64,000 bases of DNA from Myrica gale (lineage: Eukaryota; Streptophyta; Magnoliopsida; Fagales; Myricaceae), in the NCBI GenBank assembly GCA_963930655.1, contig OZ005608.1, forward strand, positions 10,726,001 through 10,790,000, in the 5' to 3' direction. The translations under genes were made by a program, and so were the position numbers. The stretch's first letter is position 1, and each line of letters opens with the position of its first letter. The notes under the pieces are model-generated. The model had not been told where the DNA came from, did not search any database, and saw nothing but the letters and a program-made list of their open reading frames with translations. Of the stretch, positions 33,031-43,510 are shown piece by piece.

Positions 33031-34483
33031 GAATCGCCAACCCCAAGCTCTTCAAACCTTTGTTACTGCACCTCCAGTAGCTCCTTCTCTAGCCTTTGGT
33101 GCCTCTCCAGATGATTTCTCTCCTCTGCTAACACCTGCAATGGTGCAACAGATGATCGTATCCACGATGTCAACATTGGGTCTTCAAGGTAACCCTTCTG
33201 TTTCTTATAACCTATGGTATATAGACTCTGGAGCTCCTAATCACATCACTCCCAATTCCATGGCTCTTGGTCATATAAGGCCCAATGCTAGCACTTCATT
33301 TATTCAAACGGCCAATGGCAGATCCTTGCCAATCACTGCTGTTGGTGATGCTTCTACTAAGATCACTGATGTATTTCTTGCTCCTAAGCTTTCTACAAAT
33401 CTCATTTAGGTTGGCCAATTAGTAGATATCAGTTGTGTTGTTATCTTTTCTAGTACTGGTTGTGTTGTACAGGATCAGGCAATGGGGACGCTGATCGTGA
33501 AGGGGCCTAAGGTGGGGCGTCTCTTTCCACTATATTTGCCTATTCCCGCACCCACTTCAGTTTCTCCAACTTTGTCTCTTTCTTGTAATACATTTGATGT
33601 TTTGAGTATGGTGTGGCACCATTTTTTAGGTCACCCCAATACTCAGATTTTATCTCATGTATTCAACTCTAGTTTATTAGGCAATAAAGCACGAAGTTTT
33701 ACTTCTTTTGATTGTACCTTTTGCAAGCTTGGTAAAAGTAAAACTCTTCCTTTTCCTCTGCATGCTAGTAGAGCTTCTCACTACTTTGATATTATTCATA
33801 GTGATGTTTGGGGTCCATCTCTTGTTACATCTTATGAAAAATATAAGTATTATGTGACATTTATTGATGACTATAAGCATTTTACTTGGGTTTATTTTCT
33901 TCGCTCAAAATCTGAAGTTTTTCGTACTTTCACTATATTCATTGCGCATCTTGCAACCCAATATTTTGCCTCTATAAAGATTTTACGTACCGATTCCGGT
34001 GGTGAATATTTGTCTAATGAATTCCGTGAGTTCTTGGATTCAAAAGGCATTGGTCACCAATGTTCGTGTCCGGGTACTCCGCAACAAAATGGGGTCGCTG
34101 AACGGAAAAATCGTCATCTTCTAGATGTGGTACGTACTCTTTTGCTTGAGTCTTTTGTTCCTTCCATGTTCTGGCTCGAGGCTTTGAAAACTGCTACCCT
34201 TTTTTTTAATCGGTCAACATGCTCTGTCTTAAATTTGGAATCTCCCTACTTTCATCTTCTTTCTACGCAACCTAGTTACGATTATTTACGTACTTTTGGT
34301 TGTGTATGTTTTGTTCATTTACCCCATCATGAACGTCATAAGTTATCTACTCAATCTGTTCGTTGTGCCTTCTTGGGGTTTAATGTGGGTCAGAAAGGTT
34401 TTGTGTGCTATGATCCTACTTTACGTCGTCTTCGTGTCTCTCGAAATGTGATTTTTTTCGAGAATCAACATTTCTTTCTGTGA
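32975..34483 (+). pseudogene. Copia protease and integrase
   Basis: The protease region has WYIDSGAPNHIT (DSGA active site, about 33220). A TAG at 33407 interrupts the frame. 33482-34483 is open, with a GAG-pre-integrase region (WHHFLGHPNTQIL), a zinc-type C-F-CKLGK and an integrase core with the three acidic residues in SDVWGP, RTDSGGEY and NGVAERKN. Integrase would insert the DNA copy. The core itself looks intact, but the flanking frames are broken. Confidence 0.88.
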
Positions 34484-34504
34484 TCCTCTCTGCCCTCTTC
34501 TCTT

Positions 34505-36290
34505 GTGGTTTTCTTTCCTCCTTTCGAGGAGCCGCCATTGATTCCGGTTTCTGCCCCTTCTCGCTTCACCCCTGGTATAGTGTATACGCGACGTCCTCGC
34601 CGACCGCCTCCTTCATTGGTAGCCCCGCTACCTGATCCTATTGCACCTTCCATCCAATCAAGCTCTGCACATCCAGTACCCTTGGTACTTCACTCTACCA
34701 GAGTGTCTGTCCCTCCAGCTCGGTATGGGTTTACTTCCTCTGGCACTTCTATATATGCTCTTACTGCATCATTGTCCCAATATGTTATTCCCACTTCCTA
34801 CTCCCAAGCTGCTAAGCATGAGTGTTGGCAGCAAGCTATGCAGGAAGAAATTGCAGCCCTTGAGGCAAATCACACATGGGATCTTGCACCTTGTCCTTCC
34901 ACGATTACTTCTCTAGGCTGCAAATGGGTTTACTCCATCAAGGTCCGATCAGATGGCAGTCTTGATCGTTACAAAGCCCGGTTAGTTGCTCTTGGGAATC
35001 ATCAAGAATATGTTGTCAATTACGAAGAGAACTTTGCTCCAGTGGCTAAGATGACCATTGTTCGCACTATTCTAGCTATTGTCGCCTCTAATGATTGGTC
35101 TCTTCATCAGATAGATGTGAAGAATGCTTTTCTTTACAGTGATCTCAAAGAATGCATTTTTATGAAGCCGCCCCAGGCTTGTTGTCTTCTCCTAGTTCAC
35201 ATGTGTGCAAGCTTCACAGGTCTCTTTATGGTCTTAAACAAGCTCCGCGGGCCTGGTTTGATAAGTTTCAGAGTACTTTGTTACAATTCTCTTTCCAGCA
35301 GAGCAAGCATGACTCCTCTTTATTTTTGCGCAAAAAAAGAAATGGGTATTGTCATTCTTTTTGTTTATGTTGATGATATTGTTATCACTGGTTCAGATTC
35401 TACTTTACTTGGCCAGGTCAAGCTTCATCTCTCTGAGTCCTTTCACATGAAAGATCTTGGCTCTCTCACATATTTTCTTGGTCTGGAGGTCTGCCGTAGT
35501 TCTTCTGGTATTTCTCTCAATCAACACAAGTATGCTTCTGATCTAGTGGCCCTTGCTGGTCTTGGAACCACTTCCACGGTTGACACTCCCATGGAGTTGA
35601 ATGTCAAACTTCGCAAGGAGGAGGGTGACTTACTTGCTGACCCTAGTTTATATCGCAAGCTGGTAGGTAGTCTTGTCTACCTAACTATTACTCGAACGGA
35701 CATCTCCTTTGATGTCCAGCAAGTCAGTCAGTTTCTCCAGACCTTTCGTCACCTTCACATGGCTGTTGTTCGTCGCATCATTCGTTATGTTCATGGTACT
35801 TCTGCTCGTGGCTTATTCTTCCCTGCCAACACTTCTTCTTCTCTTACGGCTTATAGTGATGCTGAATGGGCTGGTTGTGCCGATACTCATCGTTCTATCA
35901 CTGGTTGGTGTGTGTTCTTGGGTAATGCCTTGATCTTTTGGAAAAGTAAAATGCAACACCGGGTATCGAAGTCGTCTACGAAATATGAGTATCGTGCCAT
36001 GTCTCTTACTTGCTGGCTCTGTGGATTACTTGCTGAATTGAACTTCCCTCAGATTGAACCTACCCCCCTTTATGCCGACAATACAAGCGTCATTCAACTC
36101 ACGGCCAATCCTGTGTATCATCAGCGTATGAAGCATATTGAATCTTTATTGTCATTCTATTCGTGAAGCCTTTGAAGATGGAGTCATCACCCTTCCACAT
36201 GTTGCTACAGAGTTACAAGTTGCTGATATCTTTACCAAGCCTCTTACTCGTCACCGCCATTGCTTCTTGAATAAAAAATTGATGTTGGTT
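34505..36290 (+). pseudogene. Copia reverse transcriptase-RNase H, two compensating frameshifts
   Basis: 34800-35160 reads as copia RT (CKWVYSIK, YKARLVALG, VAKMTIVRTILAIV, QIDVKNAFL). Between about 35165 and 35330 the conserved text (LHRSLYGLKQAPRAWFDKF) is in another frame; from about 35340 the first frame resumes with YVDDIVITGSD, the RT active site. RNase H follows with AYSDAEWAGC and YADNTSV. The last part (FTKPL near 36235) is again in another frame. It is 3' of integrase, as in all copia elements. Confidence 0.88.
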
Positions 36291-36317
36291 GACCAACCCA
36301 CATCAATTTGAGGGGGC

Positions 36318-36523
36318 TGTCAACGGACAGCTTTGCTGTCATATTTACTCACTTATTCTACAGCTGTATTTAGCAACGGATACTTGTTTTCTATAACGTT
36401 TCAACTTGATTTCTCTCCTTGTAAATTGATAACATACCTTGTATAGCTTGATTCAAATCTCTATATAATGAGAATGATACAGACAACCAATTCATTCGGT
36501 CAATTTTTCCTCAATTATTGTCA
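36318..36523 (+). repeat. Right LTR of the copia element
   Basis: 206 bases, TG...CA ends. Apart from a deletion of about 30 bases it is very similar to the left LTR. Confidence 0.88.
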
Positions 36524-36599
36524 CAAAAAATAACTAAATACTCATGAACAATCACATTTTTCCCAACATACATGCACAAAATTAACCCTTACCTATACC

Positions 36600-36760
36600 T
36601 GAAAGCAACATCTCCTCCTCTTTCTTTTCTTCTTCTTTCTCTTCCTTTTTCTCCTTTTCTCTCTTGGCCGATCCTCTCTTTCTCTCCTCTTCTTTCTCTT
36701 TTTTGTTTCTTCTCTTCTCTTCTCTCTTTCTTCTCTTCCTTTTCTCTCTACAAACGTACG
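36600..36760. repeat. Pyrimidine-rich low-complexity tract
   Basis: Runs of CTCTT, TTCTT and TTTCTC on the plus strand. The Lys/Arg/Glu-rich frames on the minus strand are a by-product. Confidence 0.85.
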
Positions 36761-37099
36761 ACAATGAGCATTGTCGTAAGACATGTATCCTTTTATACCA
36801 AATCTCTTGTATTGTCTTTTTCTACCTAATCTCCTAGAGGCAAGCTACATTAATGGAGGCATAATGATTAGGGCTATAATAGACCTCCACAAGTAGTTGC
36901 ATTAATTGGGTAGTTATTCATAGAGAAGAGAGAGTGGGACACATGTCAAAAAAGTTAAGATTTTGAAAATCTACACAATAATGGCTTGCCAAAGGGGTGG
37001 TTGATTGAGTCTTTTAGGCTTCCAAGCACTAATGGGCTTCGGCCCAATCAAAATTCATAGGCCTAAGTTCACACTTTAGCAAGCCTAGGCCCAATTGAA

Positions 37100-38160
37100 G
37101 TTGAAATGTAATAATTAAGCATTTGAAAATAATTAAATTCAATAATAATCGAGTGCATAAAATAATTAAAATCAAATTAGACGGAGTTTGTAACAGATTT
37201 TGTTTTAAGTCTAGAAACTCTGCCCAAACTTCTTCTTTAACCCATCATACCTTTCTACCCTTATCTAATCACTATATAAACCTATTTCTAAGCCTCAAAC
37301 ATTTAGGACGTACATTGAAATTGTATAACTCTCATATATCCTTTATAGACCCCTTTTTTGTTAGTTTTCTCTCTCTATACCAAACACCCTAAGTTCTTAG
37401 ATCTGAGTTTGAGAGAATTACTTCTCCCCCTGGTGGAAGATTGCTGAAGTAGGATATTGTTGTAGAAGAATCGATCATTCCTACTTGGTTTATTTGAAGA
37501 TCAAATCACCGAGATTCAAGTTTCTTGAGAGAATCTCAAGAAGGGTTGCTGCTGAAGTTTTAGGAGTGGAAGGGCTGACAAGTTCATTGGCATCTGCGTA
37601 AGAATTTACCAGAGTTGTTGGTCATTGAATTGCGTGTTGGACACCAACCCAAGAAGATTTTTTGGGTGGATTTATTGAAGTTGGGGTATCTGAAAAAGTG
37701 ATGGGTTTTACTTGGGATCACCATCTTGTAAAGTTCGAAAGTTCTTAGTGGATCGATTGGTATAACCTTCGCACACCCAGAGTGTTTTTGTCTTTTGGAG
37801 GAAGACATCCTTAAAAGATTTTCACTTCGTAACCAAAATTTATTGTGTTCATTGTCTTAGTTGCTTGCTTATATTACTTAAGTTATTCTTATAAATTTCT
37901 TAATATCTTTATTCATCTTGATTGATTAATTAAGAGTTTGGTATCATAATTAAACAATCTTGATACAAAGATTTAACTGTGCTGTCATAAATTGCTTTTC
38001 AGTCAGATTACAGTTAGTCCAAGGTTAGACGTCTGGAGTCCCAGTTTTGACAAATTTGATATTTTCATTTGATTGATAATTGAATTATTATTTTTTTGTG
38101 ATAAAAAATGTAGTTAAATTTTTAATGCCTATTCACCCCCTCTAGGTATATAGTATTGGG
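37100..38160 (+). repeat. Possible LTR of another copia-like element
   Basis: The stretch ends CTATTCACCCCCTCTAGGT, followed by GGGTCAA; plant copia LTRs often end with such a CACCCCCTCT box. Upstream are a leader-like CT-rich part near 37360 and a Gly/Ser-free, gene-less body. Boundaries and target repeats are not found, so the call is weak. Confidence 0.35.
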
Positions 38161-38169
38161 TCAAAACTT

Positions 38170-39248
38170 GATTTTCAAACCGGATCAAACTTTTTGGAAG
38201 GAGCTGTGAAAACTACAAGTCTGTGGAAGATTTAAATTACTACTTTGGAAGGTAGCTTGTGATCTCCTACCTACAAAAAATAGAATTGCAAGACAAATTG
38301 TGATTGAGGTAGAGAATCAGTAGCCCTTTCTTTATGCAGATTGCCCTTGAGACCATCTGACATTTGATGCTGGAGTGCTTCTTCTCCCAAGTGATTTGGC
38401 TAGTAGCCCTTGGCCAATGACTATTTTTGCATTGGGAAACATCTCTCTTGTTGAGTGGATTACCCTTATTCTTCATCCAATGAGACTGTAAGTGTCGTTA
38501 GAGGAGATTCATCACTTTCAGATTTATGTAGCCAACACCATGGACTTAATTTGGTTCCATCAAAACTTAGCAGCTCATGGGAAACCATTTAAGGATCCTC
38601 AAGCCCTATCTTTGGAAGTACAACGAGTATGGTGTCAACACTGGGAGGCATGGAATTGGAAGAAGTAAGAACCCCCTAACCCAATCTGGAGTCCCCCACT
38701 TGCACAATCAATTAAAATTAATGTTGATGCTATTGCAGCGACTGCCTTGAGGGATTCTCATAGGGTGTTCAAAGGAGCATCAACAATGAAAATGGAAAAG
38801 ATAACATCGGTGTAGGCAGAAGCTAAAGTAGCAAAATTGGGGATCCTCGAAGCTCAAAGAAGAGGATTTAATGGCATTATAATTGAAGGAGATTCCTCTA
38901 TTGTTACCTATGCTATTAACTCTTTCCCCCCAAAGGATAAAATGGAAGATTCATGACATTGTGGGGAACATTCGGTTGCTTCTCCAAGGTATTTCGTGAT
39001 GTAAGATATGATTTGTTAGTGTTTGAATGTTGGCGTAATTTTGTGTCAAATTTTAATGTGAATGTTGTTGCGCAGCATCTTGTTCTTTGGGCTACCTCCA
39101 TAATTTCTTTTGAAGAGTACCTATTTGCTCTGGAGCAGTTGGATGGATTGTCTTTATTGTATGTGGGATTTCAACCCTCTTACCCCTTAGGTGTCTTTTG
39201 TTTGACTATATGAATAAAATTCTAATTTGATCAACAACAAAAAAAAAG
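38170..39248 (+). pseudogene. 5'-truncated LINE relic (zinc-binding and RNase H region)
   Basis: Short stretches in shifting frames match the end of plant LINE polyproteins: a RVT zinc-binding-like start near 38230-38330, then IKINVDA (38712-38732), and AKVAKLGILEAQRRGFNGI, EGDSS (38830-38905), the RNase H signature of these elements. Many stops and frameshifts are present. It ends with AACAACAAAAAAAAA at about 39232-39248, a poly(A)-like tail, so it is a 5'-truncated LINE insertion. Confidence 0.65.
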
Positions 39249-39399
39249 TGATAAATATACAATACAAAAATCTCATATTTGCTTTTCAAAGGAACAAACC
39301 AAATAAATTGGCTAGCATTATCAACAAGACATACATAGAGAGTTGATTTTAGTCTAGCCTTGAAAAGTTATCACTCCTAATTAAGCGACGTAAATGGAG

Positions 39400-40180
39400 A
39401 GTGGCAGCATCACGAGCATGTTCTAACCATTGGTGTCATAAAGCTATTATTTGTTATCTAGACCCGAGCATTGATCAGTGCACTTCCTTATTGATTGGAA
39501 ACCTGTCCAGCTCTATTCTAAATCTGAAACTAGAAGAACATTGTGTGAGAAGATAATTCTTACCAGTACCAATCTGAGCAGCGCATGTGTGTGTAATTGG
39601 AAGCAGCGAGTCGTTTCAATCATAACTCTATCTTTTCCAAAATAAGGAGTAAGGTTAGATAGTATACCTTCATTGGATGTCATATGAATGGAAGCACCGG
39701 GGTGTCGGTGGTCCAATCATGTTCATCAAGATCAGTGTCGATGGTTAGTGCCGCTAGTGCTTGGCTAGCATCCTTCTTTTTAAAAGTTTTATTAAACCTC
39801 CACCAATTTTCCACAGAGTTGACAATTCCCGTCTGGATTGAATTTTGAGTTTTTTTAGGACGTGGACTTGATCCAGTCGAAGAAGATTGTGATTTTTATC
39901 CGTGTTGAGCGAAGCCCTTACCTTTGGAATTGAAGGACAAACTTTTGCTACCCCTTTAGAAGGAGATTCACCATTCTTTTGGTTATAGAAGGCTTAAATG
40001 TGGTTGTTCTTGAAGAGACACTAAGTGAAGCATGACAGTGAAAAAATTATCATAGCGCTCACCAAGTCCATTTAGAAAAGCAAAAACTTTTGAGCGATCA
40101 GGGACAGGCTGCCAATGGCCGCAAGACTCTTACTGCCATACATATTTTAAAAAGTGACGAAGGTGATCGTTGAGACAGAT
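39400..40180 (-). pseudogene. Copia gag-protease relic
   Basis: On the minus strand 40075-40024 reads FLNGLGERYDNFFTVML, the typical copia (UBN2) gag phrase. Downstream are remnants of a zinc-knuckle region (CQLCGK near 39815) and of a protease with GASIHMTSNEGIL and PYFGKDRVMI at 39716-39600. Stops and shifts occur throughout. No LTRs were found beside it. Confidence 0.7.
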
Positions 40181-41235
40181 ACCATAATCTTTTCTTATGA
40201 GAGAGTTGCTGTTATAGGTAAAATTTTGTATACTGTAAGGACTGAGATAATAAGAATCTTTAAGAGCAAGCAATACCTTAGAAGAGGTTTCAAGATAAAT
40301 AACAAAGCCAAGAGCTTCTTTCGGTCAAGGTCGCAAGGATCCATCCATGGAGCAAGACATTATTCTTTTTCTAAGTTGCGCTTAATGCTCTGTTCTCCCC
40401 CACCTTTTTTAGGCTCCTCCTCTTTAAACTCGTTTTCAACCTCCAGATGTCCTAATCGCAAAATCTTTGTAAAATCTGAAGTTATAGATAATTTAAAGAA
40501 TTTTCAAATGCCATGAAGATCGTATATATTTTGGATAACTAATGAATTTTTTCGCTAAACATGTCCAGATACATTTGTCTGTATCTTCATTTTAAATTGT
40601 TTCCTTGAATTTAAATGATGTTTCCTCCATCCAATTCCACGAAATTGACATAAACAAAAGTCCTCCAAGCTTTCATCTTCATTAATTGACTAAGACTGAG
40701 TGATTAAAATCACTTGTCTTTCAAATTAATTATATTTTTTGCAAAGAGATAAAATATTATGCATTAATTTTTTTTCCAGTAAAACACAAACAAATTTGAT
40801 TAAAATTCAAATACGAATTTCACCAGTCTTTTAGATCCTGAAGGATATGTTTAGGTATAACATGGAACTTCGTAGGACATTGTTATTATTATAGAGCTTA
40901 CATGGTGTGGATCGAATAAGAATATTCAAGCATTGCAGCGAAGAAAATTATATCATATTGTTTTTTTTCTTGATTAGTTAAGAGAGTCAAAGAATCGAAC
41001 TTATTGGCCAAACAAAATCTATATTCTAGAAAGAGCTGAGCTTATTGGCCAAAGAAAACCACCTCGCGTGCTCTTCCAAGTGGGCCAGAGGAACTCTTAA
41101 CTCCTCCCTTCACCCACTCCATTGGCTTGCTCCTTTCCGTCCAATCTATATTTATTCGATGTAATCACCTGGTTTTATTTTCCAATGGACCACCACGCAG
41201 CGGTGATTCTGTTCTCCACCATATAGTAGATTATG
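40181..41235. other. Intergenic DNA, possibly including more of the copia relic
   Basis: 40181-40520 may be the upstream part of the gag relic, but I could not read conserved text. The rest is A/T-rich without genes. Confidence 0.3.
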
Positions 41236-41240
41236 GGTAC

Positions 41241-42872
41241 TGTTAGCCCAAAGTTGTTTTTGTAAACAATCCATAATTGATTTTGATGATAACAAAAGTT
41301 TCTAAGTTTTGAAGACTTTAGATTTTACATTGTCAATTCACTATTTTCTAAATCATATTTCAAAGGATGAGGTTATCTCACAAAAATGTTTCTAAGTGCT
41401 TTTGAAGATTCTTGAATTTATCTTGACAATCCAAAATTTCTAAAGTATATTTCAAAGATTGAGGTTATTTCTTTAAATTATTTTTAAGTGCACTTGAACA
41501 CCATTACATAAGTTGACAAGATCAATTTTTCTTATTGTAGGTGTTTAAAGAAAGTTGGAATGGATTGAACAATTTGAAATTGTTGTTTTTCTCTCCAGTA
41601 GTTATATGTGTCGACACATACTGGACATGGTGTCGACACATCGCACTGACTCCAGAATGCTTAATACATGGTGTCGACACATACAGAACATGGTGTTGAC
41701 ACATACAGGACATGGTGTCGACACATAGGGACATGATATCGACACATTGCACTAACACCAGAGACAATTTTCTATGTGTCAGCACATACCCATGTGTCGA
41801 CACATACCACGAATTTGCAGAAATTCTGGAATGACGCCAGATCGTTCAAATTGATTCAAAATTGTCTCAAATATCCTCCAACGGCACTCAATCTTTCCAA
41901 AAAGACCCTTAATGACCGTTGAAGACCTAGAAGCTATAAGAAGAAGGAGATGGAGAGAGAGAATATCAAGCTCGATCAAAATCGCAATATCTAGAGAGAG
42001 AAAAAGCCAAAGAAAATCCATTTGCTGATTTCTTCAAGTCCGGAGCTCTTATTGTCAAATCTCATCCTTTTGCTCATCATTGACAACCAAGCCTTCAAAG
42101 GAAAAGAGAGATTTCTTGAAGAAAGAACAACACACTTGCAATCAATCTTGCCCTAACTTCTAGAGAGAGAAAACTTATTGAAGAAGAGGGAAAACAACAC
42201 CTACTGAGAGAGGTTGTGCTTCCACCTACAAAACTTTAGGTTTCCTTCATTAATCTCATCTTATTGCATCTTATTGAGCTTTATACTTGCTGATTTGGCT
42301 TAGAGAGTCATTCCATAGGATTTGAGCTTTTCATTGGGTTATTTGGCTAAGAGAGCTATTCACCTATGTACTCTTTCTTTGTATAACTTTTGAGTGTTGT
42401 GTGAACACTTGTTGAGTGTTGGGAAAACACTTGGTCCTACTTGTGAGAGTAGAAGAAATCCTCTAGGTTGTGAGGATTTGTGAGAGTTGAAGTGTAAGCT
42501 CGGAAAATACTTTGTAAATGTTCCTTAGCACCCGAGAAGCTAAGGTGTATTCGCTATTTGGAAAATAGTGGAGGAAGCCCAAGGAAGTCAATTGCCTTGG
42601 GGGTGGACGTAGGCAAGTGTTGGCCGAACCACCTAAAAATACGGTGTTATCTCTCTAACTCTATCTCTATTACATTTTAGTACTTTTTCATACTTGTAGA
42701 TATTTATGTTTTATCATTCATTGATTACATTTGGCATAGCTTTAGACACATTTAGATCAACATTATTATTTGTTAAAGAGGGGTAGTTTTCAGATCTGCA
42801 TATTTACTCAAAAAGTGTTAAGTTTTGAAAAACCCAATTCACCCCCCTCTTGGGTTGTTATTTAGACTCACA
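41241..42872 (+). mobile_element. Solo LTR, 1632 bp, with 5-bp target duplication
   Basis: It starts TGTTAGCCCAAAG and ends TTTAGACTCACA. GGTAC is directly repeated on both sides (41236-41240 and 42873-42877). No coding frame or second LTR is present, so the element was reduced by LTR-LTR recombination. It includes a palindrome cluster (41600-41810), a TATA/leader-like part (near 41930-42240) and the box CACCCCCCTCTTGGGTTG near its end. Confidence 0.92.
41604..41810. repeat. Cluster of TGTGTCGACACA palindromes in the solo LTR
   Basis: The 12-base palindrome TGTGTCGACACA or near versions (TGGTGTCGACACAT) occur at about 41609, 41631, 41660, 41692, 41716, 41738, 41777 and 41793, spaced irregularly by 16-40 bases, with short linkers such as ACAGGACA. 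The same words, more decayed, occur in the related fragment at 14365-14500. Confidence 0.9.
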
Positions 42873-42877
42873 GGTAC

Positions 42878-43510
42878 GATATTATCTAAGCAGTCATCAG
42901 TATTATCATCATATCTTTCACAGCATATATCCTATTGATGCAATTCAAAATGGATCTGAAATAAAATTCAAAGGGCTTCAGTTTCTCCATAAATAAAGAT
43001 TTTCAAATTCCGATATTTACTAAGGGTAAAATCTGGAACATTGAATGTGTAAATTTGGGATACGATTTTCTTTCTTTGGAAGGAAGATGTCTTGGACAAA
43101 AAGTGGGGGAAGCTTGTTATGTCCGTAGAGGCTAGATTTGAGACTTTTTTAAGTTCCTTTTTCTTTTCTTTAACTATCTTTTGGGGGAGAGTTTCTTTGC
43201 TCCAATTGGGGACTGTGGAATTGAATTCTCCAGTTGTGTTATTCAATGAATCAAGAAGAAATTGATATACCTGATTTGTGCGAGGAATTCCTGATGTTTT
43301 GCTATCCGTAATCTTGAGTAACCTTTTTCACCATTGTAATTAAGTGGTTTATTAAATCATAATTCAATCAAGTTATTTTCAATTGTTAATTAAGTAATTT
43401 CCTTTAATTTTATTGTTCTAATTGTGTTTCTTTCTCCCATCTCCCTAAGGAAACTTTTGTTAGGGATTAGAGTACTTTGATGGGTCGGGCTTCTTTTGGG
43501 GACTTGGACC
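42878..43510. other. Intergenic DNA, one unassigned minus-strand frame
   Basis: A 92-codon frame on the minus strand (43246-42968) shows no recognisable domain. I do not call it a gene. Confidence 0.35.

Larger units (their letters stand above)
31270..36523 (+). mobile_element. Ty1/copia retrotransposon, both LTRs, inactive
   Basis: LTRs at 31270-31504 and 36318-36523 share AACGGACTGCTTTGCTGTC-like starts and the same end TTCCTCAATTATTGTCA. The left LTR is followed by TGGTATCTGAG, a mutated initiator-tRNA-Met primer site. The right LTR is preceded by a purine tract, TTTGAGGGGGC. Between them is gag-protease-integrase-RT-RNase H, the copia order. No matching target duplication was found. Confidence 0.9.

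Noticed and set aside
36582..36784. Two Lys/Glu-rich minus-strand frames
   Set aside because: Low-complexity pyrimidine tract.
41522..42021. Minus-strand frames in the solo LTR
   Set aside because: They arise from the TGTGTCGACACA array and LTR leader.
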